Assembly: GCF_000378725.1 (NCBI RefSeq)
Contig: NZ_KB900378.1
Location: forward strand, 1-33,960
Direction: 5' to 3'
Length of the DNA: 33,960 nt
Source: Peptoniphilus lacrimalis DSM 7455
GTDB lineage: Bacteria > Bacillota > Clostridia > Tissierellales > Peptoniphilaceae
Part shown: positions 1 to 7,838 of the stretch, one piece after another
How positions within the stretch are numbered: position 1 is the stretch's first letter
Layout: each line of letters starts with the position of its first letter
Notes under the pieces: generated by a model
Databases searched by the model: none
Told to the model about the DNA's origin: nothing
The model's input: only the letters and a program-made list of their open reading frames with translations
Position numbers and translations under genes: made by a program

Positions 1-63
1 TATTCCTACAGATATCATGGCTTTCCTTCTTTCTTTTTCTTTTGTAGTTTCTACCTGCACCAT
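1..63 (-). CDS. possible 5' end of an unidentified gene running off the left edge
   Basis: On the minus strand an ATG at 63 opens a frame of 21 codons to the window edge, reading MVQVETTKEKERRKAMISVGI in outline: charged residues followed by the start of a hydrophobic stretch. The same frame is open upstream to about position 187, so the start is uncertain, and the ribosome site (AAGAG, spacing about 5) is weak. It lies beyond the terminator that closes the head-gene operon, so it would belong to another transcription unit. I do not recognise the product, and it may not be a gene. Confidence 0.22.
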   Translation of the reverse strand, partial: MVQVETTKEKERRKAMISVGI

Positions 64-121
64 TACACTCTTTTTAGCTTGTGACACGGACGTTTTGCCC
101 AACCTGCTTAACCGAATATGA

Positions 122-200
122 ATAATGAAGAGGTAGCTGACAGTTTTTTTGGCGGATGTTTCAACCCTAAAAGCACCTCGTCATACTACTTCTTCATTAT
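122..200. repeat. long inverted repeat (15-bp arms)
   Basis: Arms at 122-136 and 186-200 are complementary over 15 bp, with one G-T pair. That pair would be a G-U wobble in a rightward RNA but an A-C mismatch in a leftward one, which favours a rightward transcript. The 49-nt interior contains a T7 run and a second copy of the AAAAGCAC motif used in the nearby terminator. No coding potential is convincing here. Confidence 0.6.
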
Positions 201-204
201 ACAA

Positions 205-246
205 AAATAGTGCAAGATAGGTATTACTTCCTTTCTTACACTATTT
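205..246. repeat. second inverted repeat (17-bp arms)
   Basis: Arms at 205-221 and 230-246 are complementary with two imperfect pairs and an 8-nt loop. It is the middle one of three consecutive hairpins filling the gene-free stretch 119-290. Confidence 0.6.
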
Positions 247-255
247 ATGGTACTA

Positions 256-290
256 AAAAGCACCCCTAATCTTATTGTCAGCGTGCTTTT
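256..290 (-). terminator. terminator closing the head-gene operon
   Basis: Perfect 8-bp arms AAAAGCAC (256-263) and GTGCTTTT (283-290) frame an 18-19 nt loop. Read leftward the hairpin ends in a T-run. The right arm overlaps the stop codon of the DUF1871-like gene. Confidence 0.6.
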
Positions 291-513
291 AAACTAATAA
301 TATTTTTTCTACAATGTCATCTAAGGTCTTCTTATCTTCACTTATATCTTCAAAATCAAATATAGATTCTATAAACTCTGATAAATCTGTTTTAACATTA
401 TTTCTCGACACAAAACTCTCTATCTTTTTTATCTCTGTTTCATACTCATTTTCGGGAGCATAAGGAAACAAAGAGTAAGGGTCCCATTGATTTATTATTT
501 TTCTTACATCCAT
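289..513 (-). CDS. DUF1871-like small protein
   Basis: This encodes a 74-residue acidic protein. The N-terminus MDVRKIINQWDPYSLFPYAP, followed by ENEYETEIKKIESF, matches what I know of the DUF1871 family (YugN-neighbour type small proteins of Firmicutes, function unknown): a conserved WDPxxLxPxAPxxEYxxEI core. The frame is open further upstream to a TTG at 528, but the ATG at 513 has GGTGAT eight bases before it and gives the usual family length. It is the last gene before a terminator in the leftward prophage operon, after the minor head gene, and may be cargo rather than a structural gene. The family assignment is from memory of the motif. Confidence 0.62.
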   Translation of the reverse strand: MDVRKIINQWDPYSLFPYAPENEYETEIKKIESFVSRNNVKTDLSEFIESIFDFEDISEDKKTLDDIVEKILLV

Positions 514-555
514 TTTAATCATCACCAAATAACTTTCTAATTGTCAGTGTGTATT

Positions 556-759
556 TTAATAAAATTTTTTCATAAATTCATCAAAATCATAACCTCTTGA
601 CTCTATATCATTTTTGATCATATCAATTACTTCCCAATAGCCTTCATGTCTTCCTCTATTAAAGTCGTTGTCTTCCTCACCTTTATTGTCGTTATTTCTA
701 TCTATAATCCTTTTAACTATTGATGCAAGTGTTGATTCAGTCCAATTCCATTCTCTCAT
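556..759 (-). CDS. small phage protein of unknown function
   Basis: This is a 67-residue charged protein of unknown role. Its ATG overlaps the stop codon of the minor head/ADP-ribosyltransferase gene in an ATGA arrangement (756-759), which indicates translational coupling. The central part (NRGRHEGYWEVIDMIKND) resembles small proteins that sit between head genes in other Firmicutes prophages. There is no signal peptide, membrane segment or cysteine motif. Because it is coupled to the gene encoding the ART domain it could be a modulator of that enzyme, but nothing in the sequence proves this. Confidence 0.6.
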   Translation of the reverse strand: MREWNWTESTLASIVKRIIDRNNDNKGEEDNDFNRGRHEGYWEVIDMIKNDIESRGYDFDEFMKKFY

Positions 760-2714
760 CTTTTTTCACCTCTCTTTTTAAGTTCCTCTTCTGCATCCTG
801 TATATTCTTTTTAAAATTTGAAATTTCCTTTTCCCAATGTTTAATACGACCATTTTTAACATCTTCTGAGCTATCTTTCCAATCTTCATAATACTTTTGA
901 GGATTATTTATTTTTTCTTTATGCTTTTCGATGTTCTTTTTATCCGAATTTATTCCCTTTTTAAGTTGAGCATCAGTTTGAATTTCTTTATCTTTATTTG
1001 AGAATAACTGTAAATCAAATTCTTTTATATTTCTATTATACCCATTATTAGGGATTAAATCCGCTTTAAAGTAGAATTGACCTTGCTCTTGTCTGACTTC
1101 TCTTATAACAAACTTCTGATTCCTAGCAAGTAAAACCTCTTTTTGTTCCATGTCAGCAATATCAAATTCTTTTAAATCTATACCATGAACCCCATTAGGT
1201 ACATTAAATTCAATTACACATGGCTTTGAGCTTCCAGTAAAGCCTTGAAAATCTAAGGCAATTTCTTTATCTTTTGTTGTAGACATAAAACCTTTATCAA
1301 TTATTTCTTTACCTTTAATGTGTTTAAGATATTTCTCTAATGTTTCTTGAGCTCTTTTTGAGTCATCTCCATAAATGTAAGCGCTCTTTAAATCATCATA
1401 GTCAAAGTCACTTATGTCGCCTATTATTGAGGATATATCAACTGACCTATATAGAGTTTTTTCTTTTACTATTTGACCTTGAGTTGCTTGGTCTAGTTTT
1501 TCTAAATATATCTTATCGTCTTCGCTGAGTGGATAATCAGCTATTTCTCCTATGCCTCTAAGTTTGTTATTTATCCACATTCCATCTCCTGAAACATACT
1601 CTTCTATAGCTTCATTAGTTTCCGCTTCGGTATACTTAAGTCTTGGTTCTTTTGGCTCATTAGGCATATCACTCCCTTGATTATTGTTTGAAAGTTTTTC
1701 AACGTACTTGTCGTACCATTCTTTATAAGTTAAATCCTCAACCCTAATGCTTTTTCCAGTCTCAGGATCTCTTGCCATTCTCGTATTTTCTATCTCAGCT
1801 TGAATGTCATCGTTATAATAAGGTACTGTTGTCGAACGGCAATACACATGATAGGGTGGGGCTGTAACTCCTCTTTCATAGTCTTTAACATCAAATACTT
1901 TTCCATCTAAGTTCCTACAAATATTAGAAGTTCTTAAATCAAGTGTCGCTACTACTTCATACTTTTCTACTCCCATTCTCTCATACATTGCTTTTCTTGA
2001 CTGTGAATGTATTGCTGAACTTTCTGTTAAAACAAGTCTTTTAGCATTTGATTTACTAACTTCTAATTTATCAGAAATAACTTTTGTGATTTCATCTGGT
2101 CTTTTCCCAGTAATTAAGCCTTGCCTTAAATCTGTATCAAGTGTAGCTAATAACTTATCCTTTCTTTTCCAAATCCTATCAGAAAAGTTTTCCCCGTCAT
2201 TTGTCCAAGATGTGTTTAAAATATTATTTACAAAGTCTTTGGATAGACTATTTATATTTTTATATCCTGTAATTCTCTGCAGTTCATATAAGTCTTTATA
2301 ATATGAAGATGTGAAATTATTTGAAAGATGATCAAATAATTTCTTTTGTTCCTCATTTAATAGACTTGCGACCTTTGATTTCATAGACACTTGCATTGCT
2401 TGTAGTCTTGATATCCTAACTCTTCTCGAAATTATATCAAGTTCTTGTTCTATATTGGGGCTAATAAATCCTTTTGATGCTTTTCTAAACTCATCAAGAC
2501 CAGATTTAAAGGATCTAATCTCATATTTATTTAAAAGCTTTTTAGCTTCTGCCATGCTCACATCTTCCATGGCGCTTAATAGTTTAAAGATTTCGCCATC
2601 AATGTCTTCTATAGTTCTTTCATAAATTTTAAAAATCTCTTTTACATATTCTTCATCGCTATCAAATACATCCTTTGTTGATTTTATAAATCTATTCTTC
2701 CAGTAATCCGTCAT
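756..2714 (-). CDS. minor head protein (Mu F/SPP1 gp7 type) fused to an ADP-ribosyltransferase domain
   Basis: This 652-residue protein has three visible parts. Residues about 1-345 are a phage minor head protein; the Mu-F-like core at about 190-300 includes LRQGLITGKRPDEI, TESSAIHSQSRKAMYE and the cysteine segment THxxCR-like YHVYCRST. Residues about 360-555 look like an R-S-E ADP-ribosyltransferase of the VIP2/C3 type: arginine in LYRSVD (R423), the STS-like FMSTT (S478-T480), and Q524-K-E526 in DMEQKEVLL. Known R-S-E enzymes with a Q-x-E rather than E-x-E turn modify asparagine or other non-arginine side chains, so the target may not be arginine. Residues 577-652 are a charged coiled coil. 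The start has GAGGAGT six bases upstream, and the gene overlaps the portal gene by 23 bp. Minor head proteins are packaged or lie at the portal, so the enzyme may be injected with DNA (inference). Confidence 0.85.
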   Translation of the reverse strand: MTDYWKNRFIKSTKDVFDSDEEYVKEIFKIYERTIEDIDGEIFKLLSAMEDVSMAEAKKLLNKYEIRSFKSGLDEFRKASKGFISPNIEQELDIISRRVRISRLQAMQVSMKSKVASLLNEEQKKLFDHLSNNFTSSYYKDLYELQRITGYKNINSLSKDFVNNILNTSWTNDGENFSDRIWKRKDKLLATLDTDLRQGLITGKRPDEITKVISDKLEVSKSNAKRLVLTESSAIHSQSRKAMYERMGVEKYEVVATLDLRTSNICRNLDGKVFDVKDYERGVTAPPYHVYCRSTTVPYYNDDIQAEIENTRMARDPETGKSIRVEDLTYKEWYDKYVEKLSNNNQGSDMPNEPKEPRLKYTEAETNEAIEEYVSGDGMWINNKLRGIGEIADYPLSEDDKIYLEKLDQATQGQIVKEKTLYRSVDISSIIGDISDFDYDDLKSAYIYGDDSKRAQETLEKYLKHIKGKEIIDKGFMSTTKDKEIALDFQGFTGSSKPCVIEFNVPNGVHGIDLKEFDIADMEQKEVLLARNQKFVIREVRQEQGQFYFKADLIPNNGYNRNIKEFDLQLFSNKDKEIQTDAQLKKGINSDKKNIEKHKEKINNPQKYYEDWKDSSEDVKNGRIKHWEKEISNFKKNIQDAEEELKKRGEKR

Positions 2715-4044
2715 AGTCGGACTCCTCTTTCATCTCAAAGCTCTTTTGTTTTATTTCTTCTTCAACATCATTAACCCAAGGATGATGCTTCATTATAGTT
2801 TTTTCAGAAATTATGCCTGATGATTTCTGAGCATTTTCTATTGTCGCAGATTCATTAATTAAAATATTTCTATCAAAAGTGAAATCAACTTTTTGATACT
2901 TATAACCCTTATAGAAATTATAAAAATAAAGTAGAATATCTAAACTTACTTTAAATTCAGTTTCCATCTCATTGGCATCTAAATCTATATTGGTATAAAG
3001 GGATTGAATTGTCATTTGATTTACAGCCTTTTGAAATAAATCTGAATTAGTGTCTACACCCCTTCCTACATCAATAATTGCCCTTCTCAATATCTCTAAT
3101 AGAGTCTGATAATTGCTAATATCCATGTCAACCTTTAGTGTAGAAACATCAGCATTACCAGTTTGTGAATTTGAGGAGAAGGCAAGTATTCCACTTCTAT
3201 TTATGCCTTTTCTTATTTCTTTTAAAGATTCTTCGTCATGTCCACCAATATTTTTTAGAACTAAAATTGTATTTCTTGAATCTTCATCCATAGAATCCAT
3301 GAACTTTGAAAGAATTTGATTTATTGCATCTTGTAAAGTCTTAACCCTATTTAGAAGAGGCTGTTCCTGTTCGTCCATTCTAAAATAAATAAGAGGAATC
3401 CTCCCCCAATTTCCTATTTCACCTCCAATAGTAAAATAAGCCTCTCTACTTGTTAAAATCAATTCTCCGTTTTTTTCAATGTATTTATCAATTCCATATA
3501 AGTGATAATATTCAACAATTTGTGTTTCATTGTCATCATAATCAACAGAAGTATAAAATCTAATAAAACCACTAAGCCAAGAGTGAAGTTTATCCTCCCA
3601 TATAGGTATTATTTCAAGAGGGTCAAACTTCATTAATTTGAAATTGCCTTCAAAATCTATATAGGGATAAATATATCCCATATTAGCAAGTAAGGAATCC
3701 TTACCAACTGACTTTATAAGCTTATGAAATTTTAAGTCAAATAATTCATTTAATTCTTTTTGATAACTTTTATTTTCAGTATTTACTCCTATAGGTCTTG
3801 TTAGTAGATAATTCTTTTTTTGATCTACTAAAACAGAATATAAGTTATTCATTATTTTATTATTAGGTAAATTATTGACTTCTTCTCTCGTCCCTTTTAT
3901 AGATCCTATAGCTAATCTCTTTTTATCTAATACGTCCTGATTATTATTGTAATACCTATAGCTTGTTAAGATATCCTTGTAATCTTCACTATTCCTATAA
4001 TCATCTAAAATTTTTCTAATTATTTTTGGAGATATATTATCCAA
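2692..4044 (-). CDS. portal protein (SPP1/A118 gp6 family)
   Basis: This 450-residue protein is the portal through which DNA enters and leaves the capsid. The N-terminus (YRYYNNNQDVLDKKR, then NNKIMNNLYSVLVDQKKNYLL), the central PLIYFRMDEQEQPLLNRVKTLQDAINQILS and the tail GVDTNSDLFQKAVNQMTIQS are typical of the Phage_prot_Gp6 family, and the length fits. Translation appears to begin at a TTG (4044) eight bases after GGAGG. The gene overlaps the terminase stop by 8 bp and ends in TAG inside the next gene, so TAG is a normal stop codon in this phage. Confidence 0.9.
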   Translation of the reverse strand: MDNISPKIIRKILDDYRNSEDYKDILTSYRYYNNNQDVLDKKRLAIGSIKGTREEVNNLPNNKIMNNLYSVLVDQKKNYLLTRPIGVNTENKSYQKELNELFDLKFHKLIKSVGKDSLLANMGYIYPYIDFEGNFKLMKFDPLEIIPIWEDKLHSWLSGFIRFYTSVDYDDNETQIVEYYHLYGIDKYIEKNGELILTSREAYFTIGGEIGNWGRIPLIYFRMDEQEQPLLNRVKTLQDAINQILSKFMDSMDEDSRNTILVLKNIGGHDEESLKEIRKGINRSGILAFSSNSQTGNADVSTLKVDMDISNYQTLLEILRRAIIDVGRGVDTNSDLFQKAVNQMTIQSLYTNIDLDANEMETEFKVSLDILLYFYNFYKGYKYQKVDFTFDRNILINESATIENAQKSSGIISEKTIMKHHPWVNDVEEEIKQKSFEMKEESDYDGLLEE

Positions 4045-5449
4045 AATATAAACCTCCTGCCTCTATTATATTTTCTGCAACTCCTGTAGTTGCATCTTGT
4101 GCATCGTCGTGTGGATTCTTACCTTCTCTTTGATACTCTTTCATACTGACAAAATACTCATTCCACTTGTTGTGCCAGTTGCTAGGATAATAAATATGTT
4201 CCATAACCCAAGTAGCATTACTAAGTATTCTCGCATTCTTGTTATTGGTTTGATGAAATGTTCTTACAATAGTCTTGTGATTTCCAAGCTCTCTCAAGTT
4301 TCTTTCAACTTGTCTTGCAAATCCTCTTCCACCATTATTCCCTTCAACAAGAGCATTATTTACTTTGAATTCAGTAAGTCTTTTTGCAACTTCTTTTTCA
4401 GTTATCTCCATGTGATCCTTTGTATAATAAACATCTAAAATATAGGCTTCTCTATTTAACACACCATATATAATGTTACAAAGGTAATCATCACCAGTAT
4501 CTGCAGTGTCACAATAGGATTTAATCTCAGTAAACTTATAGTTACCAAACATATCCTTAGGAATTTCATCATAAGTTTTAAAACTTTTGTATAAAGTTCC
4601 CTTTAAATCAATAGGCTCTTGCTGATAATTAGCAAGAGCAATTTCTGGACTCATTGTTTTTGTTTTAATTGTGTAAGACTCATAATTTAAAATATCATCA
4701 CAAAGCATAGAACCATTATCTTTTATAGCCTTGTATAATATCTGTTTATAACTAATCTTATTTTCATTACAGTGAGAAATAAGCCTGCCAGCCAAGTCCT
4801 TTGAATGCCACCTAGTCATAACAACTATTATTTTCCAATCATTTCCCTCTAAACGAGATAACATTGTATCCGTAAACCAAGACCATTGTTTATCTCTATT
4901 TAGAGAATTATTAGCTTCACTTGCATTCTTTATTAAGTCATCGATTACAATTATATTTGCACCAAAACCTGTAGCAGTTCCTGTTGGAGAAGTTGCTAAA
5001 TAATTATTGTTCCCCTTTTCCAAACTCCATAAATTAGCAGCACCATCTCCTTGTTTTATGTTAGTTTGTGGAAAAATATCCGAAAAAATGACTTTATCCT
5101 TATCTGCCTTTTTCTCTGTAATAGAATCTCTTACCATTTTAGAAAAAGAAGTAGAAAGAGTTTCATTGTATGATCCAGTCATTATTTTTAAAGAGTTATC
5201 ATTTCCCAAAAGCCACTGTATAAAATGACCTATTGTAAAAGTCTTACCATGTCTAAGCTAAGGAGGCATATTAACTATGAGAACTTTTTTATCTGACTTT
5301 AGAAAACTTTGTAAACTATTACAAAACTCTTTTAAATAACTTCTGCCTTTCTTATAAAACTTTGGAGTTTTAAGTTGGCAGTAATAATAAAAGTCTTTTC
5401 TTGCAAGAGCAAGTTTAGCTTGTTTCTTTATCTCATAGTTAATAGCCAT
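4037..5449 (-). pseudogene. terminase large subunit, interrupted by an in-frame TAG at Walker A
   Basis: This is the DNA-packaging motor ATPase/nuclease. The ATG at 5449 follows TAGGAGG by six bases. After 63 codons ending VNMPP there is a TAG (5258-5260), then CTT, then the frame resumes with RHGKTFTIGHFIQWLLGN and continues without interruption to 4037. Homologues normally read MPPRHGK, so the gene carries two extra codons (TAG CTT, 6 bp) exactly in the Walker A loop. The rest is intact: Walker B in IIVIDDLIK, the VVMTRWHSKDLAGRL region, and the nuclease-domain aspartates beginning CDTADTGDDY. The total is 470 codons, the usual length. Either packaging is dead, the stop is read through, or there is a sequence error. 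Other genes here (TerS, portal) use TAG as a true stop. Confidence 0.85.
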
Positions 5450-5459
5450 AACAAACCTC

Positions 5460-5876
5460 CTAGTCACTTTTAATTAACTTTCTAAGTTCCTCTACACTCA
5501 AACCATCAAAGGGATTATTAGTTTTTATATTCCCTGTGAGATTAATATTTTCAATAAACATACCTTGAACCCTAGCTAATAACTCACTAGTTTTAATTCT
5601 GTCCTTTATCTCAACTTTTTCATCTCTAAAAGTCTTAGTCCAGAATTCTTGAATTTCTTTAGCATCGGCAATCTTTTCTTTTTCAATTTTTTTATTGATC
5701 TCATTTATATATTCTAAAACAGAAAGCTTTGCAGACTTCGAATTAGGATTTAACCACTCAGCCGCCCTATCTCTTGCTGTGCTTTCAGCAAATCCAGCTT
5801 TAATTGCTGACTCAATTATTTTTCCAGTTCTGATGTACTCATCAGCAAACTTTTTATCTCTCGCATTTAATTTCAT
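5460..5876 (-). CDS. terminase small subunit
   Basis: This 138-residue protein is the DNA-recognition subunit of the packaging terminase. The N-terminal helix-turn-helix region MKLNARDKKFADEYIRTG, with AIKAGFAESTARDRAAEWL, is typical of the Terminase_2 family, as is the NNPFDGLSVEELRKLI tail that contacts the large subunit. GGAGGTGATG precedes the ATG. Its TAG stop is part of the TAGGAGG ribosome site of the large subunit gene, so the two are translationally linked. Confidence 0.92.
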   Translation of the reverse strand: MKLNARDKKFADEYIRTGKIIESAIKAGFAESTARDRAAEWLNPNSKSAKLSVLEYINEINKKIEKEKIADAKEIQEFWTKTFRDEKVEIKDRIKTSELLARVQGMFIENINLTGNIKTNNPFDGLSVEELRKLIKSD

Positions 5877-5910
5877 ACACCATCACCTCCAAAATAAATT
5901 TGTGCATAAC

Positions 5911-5939
5911 AAAAGAGACCCTACATAAAGGTCTCTTTT
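5911..5939 (-). terminator. hairpin/terminator between the TOPRIM gene and terminase
   Basis: Arms 5911-5920 and 5930-5939 (AAAAGAGACC/GGTCTCTTTT) are perfectly complementary with a 9-nt loop and A/T flanks, so the hairpin could act in either direction. It lies only 35 bp before the TerS start. Late transcription must therefore read through it or use a promoter that overlaps it. Confidence 0.6.
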
Positions 5940-5990
5940 ATGAATAAATATGAATTTTCTCTGGTAATCATTAACTACATTCTTACATTT

Positions 5991-6029
5991 TATATACTAA
6001 CACAGAAAAATCGCACAAAACGCACAAAA
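5991..6029 (-). promoter_or_regulatory. candidate late promoter with tandem 9-bp repeats
   Basis: Read leftward, TTTGTG (6014-6019) and TATATA (5991-5996) are 17 bp apart. The -35 side lies in two head-to-tail copies of CGCACAAAA (plus strand, 6012-6020 and 6021-6029). These could be binding sites for the ArpU-type late activator encoded upstream. This is inference from layout only. Confidence 0.3.
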
Positions 6030-6548
6030 TTATTTGTTTCTAAATAATCGATTCCCCGTTTGAATTTTTCCTTTTTTAAAATAATTTTTATAAATTTCAT
6101 TATTACAGTATAGCATATGAAAATTAATGTTGAACTTAGGTTTTTTAGATAAATCACTAACTTTTAAAAATCTTCTTTTAAATTCATTTGCACTATTATT
6201 TTTACAGTCAAATAATTTGTAAAGATCATTAAGAGTTTTACACTCGTTCAATGACTCTACCAATTCATCTTCAAAATTTTGATTTTGAATATATATATTA
6301 ATTTTATTAGCGTTTAGAAGCTCCAGATTGGAATTTATTCTATCTACATTTGTTTTATTTAGAATGTCAGCATCCAAAACAATTGATACACTATTATACA
6401 TTAAACCTATTATATTTGTATTGAAATCATTTTGAGCTAAATTATGAACTACTATTTTGGCTGGATGTTTTAACTTACTTTTAAAATCTTTAAAAAACTT
6501 TTCTTCTGTATTTCCCTCAACAATTATTAGATTCTTTAAGTTACTCAT
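6030..6548 (-). CDS. small TOPRIM-domain protein, partner of the AAA ATPase
   Basis: This 172-residue protein begins with a TOPRIM signature: LIIVEGNTEEKFF (E11) and, after a strand, SIVLDADI with the D59-x-D61 pair, then YIQNQNFEDEL. TOPRIM domains of this arrangement act as metal-dependent nucleases in OLD, RloB/AbiL and PARIS (AriB) proteins. At 172 residues it is shorter than the RloB or AriB proteins I know. The start overlaps the ATPase stop by 8 bp (ATGAGTAA), so the two are made together. The C-terminus is lysine-rich. It lies between a terminator-bounded cassette edge and the terminase, where no structural gene is expected. Most likely it is the effector of a two-gene defence module; DNA or tRNA as target cannot be told from sequence. 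Confidence 0.68.
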   Translation of the reverse strand: MSNLKNLIIVEGNTEEKFFKDFKSKLKHPAKIVVHNLAQNDFNTNIIGLMYNSVSIVLDADILNKTNVDRINSNLELLNANKINIYIQNQNFEDELVESLNECKTLNDLYKLFDCKNNSANEFKRRFLKVSDLSKKPKFNINFHMLYCNNEIYKNYFKKGKIQTGNRLFRNK

Positions 6549-7716
6549 CTAAATTTCTCCATAAATCATCTAGTTCAGGATATGTTTCAAAATAATTATT
6601 TTGTACGTATAGTTTTAAGTTCCTATCATTTTTGTTTAATTTCTTTTCAGGGTTAACAACACCAATAACACCATCATTTCTGGTAAAGAAAGTATAAGAA
6701 TGAATAGGAACGTTTAAATCTAATACATTTTCATTATGAGTTGTTATAAAAATTTGGGAATCTTTATTAGATTCAATAAGCTTTAGAATTAAGTCATTAC
6801 TTAATTCAGTGTGCATATATGCCATTTGTTCATCTAAATAAACCGTCCCTGGAAATGAGTTAAGATTTTTTAAAATATAACTCATTTCAATAGCTTCAAT
6901 CGTTCCTTGAGATAGCCTGTTGTCCTTAATGTTTTTCGGGTTAGATTCCTCTACTAAAACTCTTTCTCCGTTTTTAAATACAATATAATAATCATCCTCT
7001 TTAATATTGTCGTTATCTTTGTTATTAAGACTTGTGGATTCAATCGTTCTTATTGAATCTATAGAATTATCTATAATTTTTAATATTTTTTCAGTCTCTT
7101 TCAATAACTCATCTGATATATTCGGATTAATTGAATTTTCTGTAAAAGAAGCAAACCTAAAATAATAAGCAAAGTTTTTTGTAAAAAATAGTTTAAAATC
7201 AGACTTTTCTTCTTCAAAAAATGAGTCAATTACTTTTGATATTATCAATTTATCTTTTTCAAAAGAGTATACGTCGTTAGATGTTTCAATCGAAGGCTCT
7301 TTCTCTAAATATTTTTTGTGGCTATCTAAATTTTTAGATTTTCTTAGTTTCGTATATTTTAACTTTTCTATATATTTGTTTTCTTTTACCTCTAACAAAT
7401 AATTAAATAAATATTTACCTTCTACAAATAATATTTCACAGCTGGAATCCATTTTTTTATCGTAAATTTTTTTTATTATAGAACTTGGCCTGCCTAATAA
7501 TAAATTTTCCATTTCACAAATAACTTTACCAAAAGTAGTTTTCCCCGTGGCATTGCCACCCATTATTATATTTAATTTTTTATATTTTATATTAGGTGCA
7601 CATTTTATCCTTTCATTGCCAACTATACTTTCACCTTGTAGTCTATCAATAGTAAAATCAATCTCAAAGTTATTAAACATACAAATATTATCAATTTTCA
7701 TATTTAACAAAATCAT
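6541..7716 (-). CDS. AAA15/SMC-like ATPase of a two-gene (ATPase + TOPRIM) cassette
   Basis: This 391-residue ABC/SMC-type ATPase has Walker A GGNATGKT (53-60), a signature LSQGT (268-272), Walker B TVYLDE (D295, E296), and a downstream ITTHN (H327). The middle (about 100-250) is variable and helical. The closing segment FETYPELDDLWRNLDE is typical of COG1106-type ATPases (RloA, AbiLi, AriA) found beside TOPRIM nucleases. GGAGGTGTGAG precedes the ATG. Known pairs of this type sense phage proteins or damage and release or activate the nuclease; that is family knowledge, not seen here. The unit has its own upstream region with an inverted repeat and is bounded by terminators on both sides. Confidence 0.78.
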   Translation of the reverse strand: MILLNMKIDNICMFNNFEIDFTIDRLQGESIVGNERIKCAPNIKYKKLNIIMGGNATGKTTFGKVICEMENLLLGRPSSIIKKIYDKKMDSSCEILFVEGKYLFNYLLEVKENKYIEKLKYTKLRKSKNLDSHKKYLEKEPSIETSNDVYSFEKDKLIISKVIDSFFEEEKSDFKLFFTKNFAYYFRFASFTENSINPNISDELLKETEKILKIIDNSIDSIRTIESTSLNNKDNDNIKEDDYYIVFKNGERVLVEESNPKNIKDNRLSQGTIEAIEMSYILKNLNSFPGTVYLDEQMAYMHTELSNDLILKLIESNKDSQIFITTHNENVLDLNVPIHSYTFFTRNDGVIGVVNPEKKLNKNDRNLKLYVQNNYFETYPELDDLWRNLDE

Positions 7717-7746
7717 AACTCACACCTCCATATTTTTTCATTACAC

Positions 7747-7767
7747 AAATTCCAGTTTTTGGAATTT
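7747..7767. promoter_or_regulatory. inverted repeat upstream of the ATPase gene (possible operator)
   Basis: AAATTCCA (7747-7754) and TGGAATTT (7760-7767) are perfectly complementary around a 5-nt loop, 31 bp before the ATPase start. Without a T-run in the leftward direction it looks more like an operator or 5'-UTR hairpin than a terminator. Confidence 0.4.
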
Positions 7768-7806
7768 ATCCTTATTTAATTATAAATTTAAAATTTAAAA
7801 AAGTCA

Positions 7807-7838
7807 AAGATTTATGCTAAAATTTTAGCATAAATCTT
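7807..7838 (-). terminator. perfect 32-nt palindrome ending the late-regulator transcript
   Basis: A perfect 32-bp palindrome overlaps the stop codon of the ArpU-like gene and is followed leftward by T-rich sequence (TTTGACTTTTTT). It should stop early transcription before the ATPase/TOPRIM cassette. Confidence 0.75.

Noticed and set aside
1-187. A protein-coding exon of a known phage scaffold or capsid gene
   Set aside because: The frame is open but lies after a terminator, includes the hairpin arm and matches no head protein I recognise; only a weak partial call from 63 is kept.
4037-5449. TAG recoded as an amino acid throughout the phage
   Set aside because: TerS, the portal and array gene B-minus end in TAG at natural positions, so general recoding is not supported; the terminase TAG is a local event.
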